A stretch of 49,020 nt of DNA, from assembly GCA_009775125.1 (NCBI GenBank), contig VSPD01000018.1, positions 1-49,020 on the forward strand. Reading direction: 5' to 3'. The notes beneath the pieces are model-generated. The model was given only the letters and a program-made list of their open reading frames with translations. It ran no database searches and had not been told where the DNA came from. Of this stretch, positions 33,660-39,929 are shown piece after piece. How positions within the stretch are numbered: position 1 is the first letter of the stretch; each line of letters begins with the position of its first letter. This DNA is from Muribaculaceae bacterium. Its GTDB lineage: Bacteria > Bacteroidota > Bacteroidia > Bacteroidales > Muribaculaceae. The translations under genes were made by a program, and so were the position numbers.

Positions 33660-34799
33660 TTAATGATTATGTGAATGGCCTTCGGGGACGACGCCGGAGG
33701 ATTCGGCAAGGCGGACGGCGGTGGCGCCGGAAATGACGACTTCGGCGCCGGGGTCAAGCCCGGAGAGGATTTCGACTCGCGCGCCGTCGGAAGCGCCTGT
33801 CTTGACGGGTACTTTATGATAGCAGTCTTCGTCGAGCCGCACAAACACGAATGTGTTGCCCTGCTGCTCGGAAATGGCGGCTACGGGCACCGATATTACA
33901 TTGCCGCGCTCACGGCCCAGGAGGTAGACATCGGCAATGGCTCCCACGGGGATTGTGCCGTCGGAACGGAATGTGAAATAGACAGGGACATAGCCGGGGG
34001 TTGATGTGGCTGATACTGCCGCCGCCGAGCGGGTGAGGGTGAAAAGGCTGTCGGACGACGAGAAGCCGACACGCGCCGATGTCAACGCCGGCGCCTGTGC
34101 GGCATAACGCTCGGGCAAATCGGCGCGGAGTGTCATGTCGGCCGATGAGGCAATCTGCGCCAAGGCATCGCCGGCATTTACATACGCGCCGTCGGACACG
34201 AGAAGACTTGAAATCACGCCGGAAGCCGGAGCCTTGGCCACTCCCGAAGAAGCACCGGCGCTATATGCGGCACGGGCGGCATCGTAGGCGGCACGGGCGG
34301 CATTGTAGTCGCGCGTCGACACTATTCCGTCGGCATGAAGGGGCGTTACACGGTCGAGCTCGGCCTTTGCCGCGGCAAGGGCAAGGCGCGCAGCCTCATT
34401 GGTATTTCCGCCGGCCACGGCCGATGTGGATATTGACGCGATGGAAGCGCCGCGGCCTACCTTAGCGCCCGGAACGATACCGGAGGCGAAGCGTACAGTT
34501 CCCGACGCCGGCGCCGGCACTACGGCCGTCGACCCCGGAGCCTCAACGACAGCTCCGGATGTGTGTATCACATCGGAAAACACACCGGGGGCGACCTTCT
34601 CGGTGGCGACACCCATTTTTTCCGCCATATGCGGGTCAAGGACTATCTCGCCATGATTATGCCCTGTCGCCTCCATCTCGGCTTCTTCTTCGGCGCCATG
34701 GTGGTGATGTTTCAGCTCGTCATTATCGGCATGACATGCCGGCAAGGCCAAAGAAACCATTGCAGCGGCTGTAATATTTAATAATGTGTAAAATTTCAT
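33660..34799 (-). CDS. Metal-efflux RND periplasmic adaptor (CusB-like), His-rich
   Basis: A 379-aa lipoprotein adaptor. ATG 34799 gives a signal peptide with lipobox ALPAC; the frame opens earlier at 34862, but that region is the promoter. Immediately after the lipid anchor comes a His-rich, metal-binding-looking stretch (HADNDELKHHHHGAEEEAEMEATGHNHGE), and the C-terminus ends GHSHNH. Between them are the MFP parts: the lipoyl-type VVPAPASGTVRFASGIVPGAKVGRG, a short helical hairpin, and the beta-barrel segments. It should deliver or gate metal for the CusA-type pump. First gene of the minus-strand operon; an extra gene is inserted before the pump. Confidence 0.9.
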   Translation of the reverse strand: MKFYTLLNITAAAMVSLALPACHADNDELKHHHHGAEEEAEMEATGHNHGEIVLDPHMAEKMGVATEKVAPGVFSDVIHTSGAVVEAPGSTAVVPAPASGTVRFASGIVPGAKVGRGASIASISTSAVAGGNTNEAARLALAAAKAELDRVTPLHADGIVSTRDYNAARAAYDAARAAYSAGASSGVAKAPASGVISSLLVSDGAYVNAGDALAQIASSADMTLRADLPERYAAQAPALTSARVGFSSSDSLFTLTRSAAAVSATSTPGYVPVYFTFRSDGTIPVGAIADVYLLGRERGNVISVPVAAISEQQGNTFVFVRLDEDCYHKVPVKTGASDGARVEILSGLDPGAEVVISGATAVRLAESSGVVPEGHSHNH

Positions 34800-34822
34800 G
34801 ACACTGTTCGTTTTGTTAATTT

Positions 34823-34914
34823 GTTGCAAATTTACGATATTTTTTCCGCAACCCGGTTGCATATTTCGCTATATTTGCAACCGGGTTGCAAGAAATATGC
34901 CGTAAATTTGCAAC
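34823..34914. promoter_or_regulatory. Symmetric divergent promoter/operator of the metal-efflux genes
   Basis: The spacer between the two divergent metal operons reads almost the same on both strands, centred at 34868.5 (about 37 of 46 positions per half). The outer pair GTTGCAAATTTAC (34823-34835) / GTAAATTTGCAAC (34902-34914) contains mirror-image -7 boxes TAAATTTG (34834 down to 34827, and 34903-34910). The inner pair consists of two palindromes, GCAACC-C-GGTTGC (34848-34860) and GCAACC-G-GGTTGC (34877-34889, extending to TTGCAA at both ends). A metal-sensing repressor of the Fur/Zur, ArsR or MerR type is expected, but no such gene is in the window. Confidence 0.8.
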
Positions 34915-34933
34915 ATAAAACAATAACAAAAAG

Positions 34934-36178
34934 ATGAAAGAATTTTTCAATTCATTGCTTTTTATGCTCAACGAGATGTCGCCATATATCTTGCTGGGCT
35001 TCCTCGTGGCCGGAATCCTGCAAGCCTTTGTACGCCCCGCCATGATGACACGCCATCTTGCCGGCACAGGATGGAAATCGGTTTTAAAAGCGGCCGCCTT
35101 AGGCGTTCCGCTGCCGTTATGCTCGTGCGGAGTGTTGCCGGCGGCCGTCGCGCTTCGTCGCGGAGGAGCCTCACGCGCGGCCTCGTCTTCGTTTCTTATA
35201 GCTACGCCGCAGACCGGCGTGGATTCGATAGCCGCCACCTATGCCATGCTCGGCCCGGCATTTGCCGTGGTGCGTCCGGTTGCCGCCCTTACCACGGCAT
35301 TGGCCGGAGGGTGCATGGTTGGACGCGACGAGGCAAAAAATGCAGAGCCAAAGGCCGACTGCGCCGGCTCATGCCCCGCTCCGGCTGCAAGCGAGGAGCC
35401 AAAACAGTCGTTTTGGCGCAAACTTGCCATGGCATTGCGTTACGGATTCTTCGATATGGTGCAAAGCATCGGCGGCTGGCTGGTGATAGGGCTTGTGATA
35501 GCCGCCGTAATCACCGTAGCCGTCCCCGACAATTTCTTCGTGCAGTTCAAGGATTACACGCTCATTACGATGCTCGCGGTGGTGATTGTGGCCGTGCCTA
35601 TGTATGTCTGCGCCACCGGCTCCATCCCCATCGCCATGTCGCTCATGCTCAAAGGCCTTTCCCCGGGCACCGCGCTCGTGATGCTCATGGCCGGCCCGGC
35701 GGCAAACTTCGCCTCCATCACCGTCATAGCCCGCGAGATGGGACGCCGCGCCGCCGCCATATATCTTGGGTCGATAGTGGCCGGAGCCATCCTTTTCGGA
35801 TTGCTCATCGACATGGTGCTCCCGGCATCGTGGTTCACTCTTGCGGGCGGAGCGCACGCCTGCGGCCACGGCGAGGCCTTCTCATGGTTCTCGACAGTAT
35901 GCTCGGCTATCCTCGTGATTCTGCTCATCGTTGCCATTATATCCGGCAAACTTCATAAACACTCACATAACATAACAACCGACACTATGGAATATAAAAT
36001 CAAAGGCATGAACTGCCAGCACTGCCGCGCCAGCGTGGAAAAAGGCATCGCCGCCCTCGAAGGCGTGAAATCCGTAACCGTTGACCTTGCCTCGGGCATA
36101 GCCAGCGTAGAAGGCACGGCCACCCGCGAAGAAATCGCCGCCTGCGTCCGCTCCCTCGGCTTCGACATGGAAGATTGA
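34934..36178 (+). CDS. SO_0444-type Cu/Zn efflux permease with C-terminal HMA domain
   Basis: A 414-aa inner-membrane protein. The permease part (residues about 1-340, DUF318/YraQ family) has about eight membrane segments. It carries the conserved LGVPLPLCSCGVLPAAVALRRGGASRAASSSFLIATPQTGVDSIAATYA, with a Cys-Ser-Cys that could bind metal, and the repeat-like VIVAVPMYVCATGSIPIAMSLMLKGLSPGTALVMLMAGPAAN. A His-rich linker (KLHKHSHN) joins it to a heavy-metal-associated domain (352-414) with the GMNCQHCRASVEKG motif. It is expected to pass Cu+ or Zn2+ across the membrane. Divergent from the CusB-type operon, sharing one symmetric promoter. Confidence 0.9.
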   Translation: MKEFFNSLLFMLNEMSPYILLGFLVAGILQAFVRPAMMTRHLAGTGWKSVLKAAALGVPLPLCSCGVLPAAVALRRGGASRAASSSFLIATPQTGVDSIAATYAMLGPAFAVVRPVAALTTALAGGCMVGRDEAKNAEPKADCAGSCPAPAASEEPKQSFWRKLAMALRYGFFDMVQSIGGWLVIGLVIAAVITVAVPDNFFVQFKDYTLITMLAVVIVAVPMYVCATGSIPIAMSLMLKGLSPGTALVMLMAGPAANFASITVIAREMGRRAAAIYLGSIVAGAILFGLLIDMVLPASWFTLAGGAHACGHGEAFSWFSTVCSAILVILLIVAIISGKLHKHSHNITTDTMEYKIKGMNCQHCRASVEKGIAALEGVKSVTVDLASGIASVEGTATREEIAACVRSLGFDMED

Positions 36179-36301
36179 GAAATTACTAATGACGAATGAC
36201 TAATTAATGGCCAATGGCCAATTACTAATGACGAATGACTAACTGATACCTTTTGGAGGTAAAAGTTAGTCATTCGTCATTAGTCATTAGTAATTCGTAA
36301 T
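36179..36301. repeat. Palindromic TAATGACGAATGAC repeat between convergent genes
   Basis: ACTAATGACGAATGACTAAC (36224-36243) pairs perfectly over 20 bp with 36265-36284 around a 21-nt loop. Direct copies of the ACTAATGACGAATGACTAA unit also occur at 36184-36202. Related copies flank the four-helix-bundle gene (33160-33183 and 33610-33655). It may also serve as a bidirectional terminator between the permease and aroB. Confidence 0.8.
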
Positions 36302-37366
36302 TTACATATCCTGGTAGAGGTCGAGAGCCGCGATGATTTCTTTCTCGGTGGCAGTGCAGTCGATGTGGGGGCTGCCCACGGCCGACAGCAATGTGAAGTT
36401 GATTTCCGAGGCCACGGCATTTTTCTTGTCGTGACGCATAAGAGCGATCAGTTCGGGATAGTCCTTGCATTGCAAGGGGAATTTCCCATAGTTTTCTTTC
36501 ACATATGCGGCAAATTGCTGCATCGTCTCTGCCGGGAAATCCATTTTCAGGCGCGACAGGATTAGCTCTACGACGAGCCCCCACGCCACGGCATAGCCAT
36601 GAGGCACAGGCGACTGGTGGGCCATGGCGAAACTTTCGAAAGCATGGCCTATGGTATGGCCGAGATTGAGCGTGCGACGCAGGCCTTTTTCTGTGGGGTC
36701 GGATTCCACGGTGTTTTTCTTGATGTTGACGCTTTCCTCGATAAGGCGGAGAAGACGGTCCGACGACCCGGCGCTTTCCGTCACGATGTCGTAGCGCAGA
36801 AGGTCGGCAAGCGTCTTGTCGCTGTCGAGAAGCCCGTGCTTGAGCATCTCGGCATAGCCGGAGAGCAGCTGCTGCTGGGGCAGCGTGTTGAAAAAGAGGG
36901 TGGAAATGATCACGGCCTCGGCTTCGGAGAAGGCTCCTATCTCATTTTTGAGGCCGTTGAAGTTGATGCCGGTCTTGCCGCCCACGGCAGCATCGACAGC
37001 GCCGAGGAGCGTGGTGGGGATATTGACAAACCGGATGCCGCGCTTGAATGTGGCGGCGGCAAAACCGCCAAGGTCGGTGACCATGCCTCCTCCGAGATTT
37101 ATTATCACGGAATTGCGCGTGGCCTCGCCCTGCGACAGTTCTTTCCATATCTTTTGGAGCGAGTCCACATTTTTATTCGAGTCGCCGGCAAGGGTGGTTA
37201 TTACGGTTGCGTCGGCAAAGGATTTGCACTGGCTTTTGAGGATTGGCAGCACGAAATGCGCCGTGTTCATATCCACAAGGACAAACACGCGCGGCGAACC
37301 GAGGTCGGCGACAAGGCTGTCGACGGCTTCTATCACAAGATTGGTGAATATCAGTTTTTGTGCCAT
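36302..37366 (-). CDS. aroB: 3-dehydroquinate synthase
   Basis: A 354-aa enzyme of the shikimate pathway converting DAHP to 3-dehydroquinate with NAD and a divalent metal. The GGGMVTDLGGFAAATFKRGIRFVNIPTTLLGAVDAAVGGKTGINF block is the AroB signature. The metal-ligand region is ESVNIKKNTVESDPTEKGLRRTLNLGHTIGHAFE, and HGYAVAWGLV supplies the second His. Length is normal. Downstream on the same strand no other aro gene is seen. Upstream, 52 bp away, lies a small membrane-protein gene, separated from it by a perfect 21-bp palindrome. Confidence 0.95.
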   Translation of the reverse strand: MAQKLIFTNLVIEAVDSLVADLGSPRVFVLVDMNTAHFVLPILKSQCKSFADATVITTLAGDSNKNVDSLQKIWKELSQGEATRNSVIINLGGGMVTDLGGFAAATFKRGIRFVNIPTTLLGAVDAAVGGKTGINFNGLKNEIGAFSEAEAVIISTLFFNTLPQQQLLSGYAEMLKHGLLDSDKTLADLLRYDIVTESAGSSDRLLRLIEESVNIKKNTVESDPTEKGLRRTLNLGHTIGHAFESFAMAHQSPVPHGYAVAWGLVVELILSRLKMDFPAETMQQFAAYVKENYGKFPLQCKDYPELIALMRHDKKNAVASEINFTLLSAVGSPHIDCTATEKEIIAALDLYQDM

Positions 37367-37392
37367 ATATACCTAATAAATAAATTGAAACG

Positions 37393-37413
37393 TTGTTGTA
37401 TCAGATACAACAA
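37393..37413. promoter_or_regulatory. Perfect 21-bp palindrome upstream of aroB
   Basis: TTGTTGTATC-A-GATACAACAA, with a one-base centre, lies between the small membrane-protein gene and aroB. One-base centres make poor RNA hairpin loops, so a protein-binding site is at least as likely as an attenuator. Confidence 0.5.
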
Positions 37414-37418
37414 AAAGG

Positions 37419-37673
37419 TCAATGTTTTTGTTTTCCCGATTCGCCGTCGCGGCCACTGTTGCGACGGATGTCGTCCTCGCGCTCGCGGCGCAGACGTTCG
37501 CGGCGTTTAAGCGAGAAATGGAGCAATACGATAGAGAGCAACGAAGCCCCTATTATGCCGAAATAATAGAGATAATTTCCGGCCCGGAACTCTCCAAAAC
37601 CGATGTACGACATTACGCCGAGATACACAAGAAGCACGGCCGGAATCAGGGTTGAGCGGGGTGGTACTTTCAT
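37419..37673 (-). CDS. Small hypothetical membrane protein
   Basis: An 84-aa protein. The start at 37673 (MKVPPRSTLIPAVLLVYLG) is chosen over 37697 because it begins directly with the hydrophobic region. Two hydrophobic segments (STLIPAVLLVYLGVMSYIGF and YLYYFGIIGASLLSIVLLHFSL) are followed by a strongly charged tail (RRERLRREREDDIRRNSGRDG), so it is predicted to be an inner-membrane hairpin with a basic cytoplasmic end. No family known to me beyond similar short Bacteroidales proteins. It lies between the exonuclease gene and aroB on the same strand. Confidence 0.65.
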   Translation of the reverse strand: MKVPPRSTLIPAVLLVYLGVMSYIGFGEFRAGNYLYYFGIIGASLLSIVLLHFSLKRRERLRREREDDIRRNSGRDGESGKQKH

Positions 37674-37744
37674 AAATAGACAAAAAAAGAAAGACAAAAA
37701 GTATGATCAATGGATAATGGATAGCCGAGCCGGGCGGTCGCTTC

Positions 37745-38374
37745 TCAGTCTTGCGGCTCGAGCGGAGTCTTGTACATCGATTGGGCGGGATTGAATTTAC
37801 CGCCGGCAAGATGCTCATATATTTTAAGACATGCCCATGCGTCGAGAGCCGCATATTTCTGCTGGGCACCCGTGAGCTTGTCGGCTTCCCAGTTGGTGAG
37901 GCGTTGCGCCTTGGAAATCTTTCCGCCGAAAATTATGGCATATACTTTCTGCAACGAGATGTCGGATATGGCATAATCGTGCACCATTTCCTGCAAATCG
38001 ACAAAACTGCGAGGCTCGAAATCGCTGCTGCGGTGCATCACGTGGAAATCGTCGTGGACCGACAGTCCCACTTTTGTGATGCTTTCGTCCTCAATCAACT
38101 TGCACAGCGCATCGGGCATGCCAATAAGGTTAAGACGGAAAAGATAACAGCGGTCGGGGGTGGAGAGCTGCATGAGCGCCACTTTGTAAACGCGGCCTTT
38201 ACGAAACGAAGGCCGTGTCTCGGTGTCGAAGCCGATTACTTTGTGACGCATCAGATCACCCACGGCCTCGGCCACCTTTTCTTCGGTGTCGACAACCGTG
38301 ATTGCCCCGGGAAATGAAATCACGGGCAATGCGTTGATTTGCTCTTTGGTGATTGACAATCGGTAATTGAACAT
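37745..38374 (-). CDS. DEDD-type 3'-5' exonuclease (RNase D / WRN-like)
   Basis: A 209-aa stand-alone DEDDy exonuclease domain. Exo I is KVIGFDTETRPSF with Asp and Glu. Exo II is the region KVGLSVHDDFHVMHRSSDFEPRSFVDLQEM, which has the catalytic Asp after the HDD. Exo III is QQKYAALDAWACLKIYEHL, with the YAALDA Tyr/Asp pair. It lacks the HRDC domain of RNase D, so the RNA or DNA substrate is open; similar proteins are widespread in Bacteroidetes. It is upstream of the small membrane-protein gene on the same strand (71-bp gap). Confidence 0.9.
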   Translation of the reverse strand: MFNYRLSITKEQINALPVISFPGAITVVDTEEKVAEAVGDLMRHKVIGFDTETRPSFRKGRVYKVALMQLSTPDRCYLFRLNLIGMPDALCKLIEDESITKVGLSVHDDFHVMHRSSDFEPRSFVDLQEMVHDYAISDISLQKVYAIIFGGKISKAQRLTNWEADKLTGAQQKYAALDAWACLKIYEHLAGGKFNPAQSMYKTPLEPQD

Positions 38375-38462
38375 GGCTGCAAAGTTACTATTTTCCGTGC
38401 AATTATCAAAATTAAATTGCCCTAACCCCTGTGATAGTCACTACCCTCTCCCATTATAAACA

Positions 38463-38489
38463 CGGGCTTCCCCCGATGGAGGAAGCCCG
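38463..38489 (-). terminator. Terminator of rpsO
   Basis: CGGGCTTCC (38463-38471) pairs with GGAAGCCCG (38481-38489). On the minus strand it follows the rpsO stop by 39 bp and runs into TGTTTATAAT. Confidence 0.75.
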
Positions 38490-38528
38490 CGCAGTAAGGT
38501 GTAATCTTTAAGCGAAGCCTAACCGGGC

Positions 38529-38804
38529 TTACTTGCGGATACCAAGCTCTTTTTGTGCGATGATGGCACGGTAGCGGTTGATGTCTTTGCGCATCAGGTA
38601 GTCGAGCAGACGACGACGCTTACCTACCAGCATCTTAAGAGCGCGTTCGGTGGTATGATCTTTGTGATTTGACTTCAAGTGTTGAGTCAAATGAGCAATA
38701 CGGACTGAGAATAATGCAATCTGTGCTTCAGGTGAGCCAGTGTCAGTCTTGCCCTTACCGTACTTCTCGAAGATCTGTACTTTTTCTTCAGAATTTAAAT
38801 GCAT
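38529..38804 (-). CDS. rpsO: 30S ribosomal protein S15
   Basis: A 91-aa protein of typical length. The S15 signature is TGSPEAQIALFSVRIAHLTQHLKSNHKDHTTERALKMLVGKRRRLLDYLMRKDINRY, including the conserved HL..H...H....GL-like core for 16S rRNA helix binding. The primary rRNA-binding role in 30S assembly is established for the family. It is monocistronic here, with a 60-nt leader holding a GCCTTT/AAAGGC hairpin, a candidate for S15 feedback control. Confidence 0.98.
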   Translation of the reverse strand: MHLNSEEKVQIFEKYGKGKTDTGSPEAQIALFSVRIAHLTQHLKSNHKDHTTERALKMLVGKRRRLLDYLMRKDINRYRAIIAQKELGIRK

Positions 38805-38844
38805 TCTTTCGGATGGGTTAGTTGGTTAATATTGTTTGTTTGAT

Positions 38845-38899
38845 GCCTTTCCCATAGAAAAGGCGGTGCAAAGGTAGGATTTTTTTTTCTCCCATGCAA
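38845..38899 (-). promoter_or_regulatory. rpsO promoter and leader hairpin
   Basis: On the minus strand TTG (38899-38897), a 20-bp spacer and TACCTTTG (38876 down to 38869) form the promoter. The leader starts near 38863 with a hairpin, GCCTTT (38845-38850) pairing with AAAGGC (38859-38864). In other bacteria S15 represses its own mRNA through leader structures; whether this one does is inference. Confidence 0.6.
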
Positions 38900-38917
38900 G
38901 TTTTTTCTCACTTTTTC

Positions 38918-38947
38918 TTGTCTTTTCGTTTTATAATAGTAATTTTG
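38918..38947 (+). promoter_or_regulatory. Promoter of the EFR1 ferredoxin gene
   Basis: TTG at 38918-38920, a 19-bp spacer and TAATTTTG at 38940-38947; the ATG follows at 38977. Confidence 0.7.
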
Positions 38948-38976
38948 AGGCGATTTTCCATTCAGAACCACCTGTT

Positions 38977-39738
38977 ATGATATTCTATTTCTCGGGCACA
39001 GGCAACAGTTTGATGACGGCCCGGCGCATCGCCGCGGCCATCGGGGGCGAGTGCGCCGACATAGCCGGCATTGTCGGCGGCGCCACGCCGATGCCTTCCC
39101 CCGCTCCGGGCGAGCCGGTCGGCCTGGTATGCCCGGTCTACTTCTTCGTGCTGCCCGATATCGTGGAGCGTTTCATATCCATGCTCTCGCCTTTGGGCAG
39201 CAGCTACACATTCGCGGTTGTCACATACGGCACTATGACAGGCATGGCCACGGCCCGGATGCGCCGCCTGTTTGCCGGACGGGGCATTGCCCTCAACGCT
39301 GTTTTCTCAGTGCGCATGGTGGATGTGTGGACGCCGATGTTCAATCTCACCGACAGTGCCGCCTGCCTGCGACGCACAGATGCCGCCATCCCAAAAATCG
39401 ACCGCATTATAAATATGATACGCGCACGTGCAAAGAAGGGCAATCCGTCTTTGCCGGCCTTGTTCGTTCCGCTCGGCCGCAAAGTCTACGACAGCCAACG
39501 CGCCACTTGCCATTTCCGGCTCGTCGACGACCGCTGCATCGGCTGCGGCCTGTGCGCCCGCGGCTGCCCGGCAGGAGCCATCGAAATGCAAGCCGACAGG
39601 CCTTTCTGGCACAAAGAACGATGCACGCTTTGCCTGCGATGCCTCCATCGCTGCCCGGGATTTGCCATACAGTACGGCCCGAACACTGCCCGCCACGGCC
39701 AGTTCATCAACCCATACATAAGCCCGCGCGACCTCTGA
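38977..39738 (+). CDS. EFR1-family flavodoxin-ferredoxin fusion
   Basis: A 253-aa protein. The N-terminal flavodoxin-like fold begins MIFYFSGTGNSLMTARRIA, with an FMN phosphate-binding SGTGNS loop. The C-terminus holds two [4Fe-4S] motifs, Cys187-X2-Cys190-X2-Cys193-X3-Cys197-Pro and Cys216-X2-Cys219-X2-Cys222-X3-Cys226-Pro. EFR1 family members are electron carriers of anaerobes; the physiological partner is unknown. The second motif begins CTLCLRC in place of the usual CIGCG pattern but keeps the Cys spacing. It is monocistronic, with its own promoter. Confidence 0.9.
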   Translation: MIFYFSGTGNSLMTARRIAAAIGGECADIAGIVGGATPMPSPAPGEPVGLVCPVYFFVLPDIVERFISMLSPLGSSYTFAVVTYGTMTGMATARMRRLFAGRGIALNAVFSVRMVDVWTPMFNLTDSAACLRRTDAAIPKIDRIINMIRARAKKGNPSLPALFVPLGRKVYDSQRATCHFRLVDDRCIGCGLCARGCPAGAIEMQADRPFWHKERCTLCLRCLHRCPGFAIQYGPNTARHGQFINPYISPRDL

Positions 39739-39831
39739 CAAGCCTCTTTCAGGAAACCACGTTTTATACCGATTTTTTGTTAAAAATATGTTAAATTCAT
39801 TTCCCGGTTATATTAAATCAATATTTTATCA

Positions 39832-39861
39832 TTGCATTTAGCCATTCATTGTGTATATTTG
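39832..39861 (+). promoter_or_regulatory. Promoter and structured leader of the nucleotide-sugar dehydratase
   Basis: TTG at 39832-39834, a 19-bp spacer and TATATTTG at 39854-39861. The 60-nt leader contains CCTGCC (39877-39882) able to pair with GGCAGG (39904-39909). Confidence 0.7.
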
Positions 39862-39929
39862 CACGTTCTTAGGCTCCCTGCCCCCAAAACGATAAGACGT
39901 GTCGGCAGGTGTGATTCATCAATCTGGAA

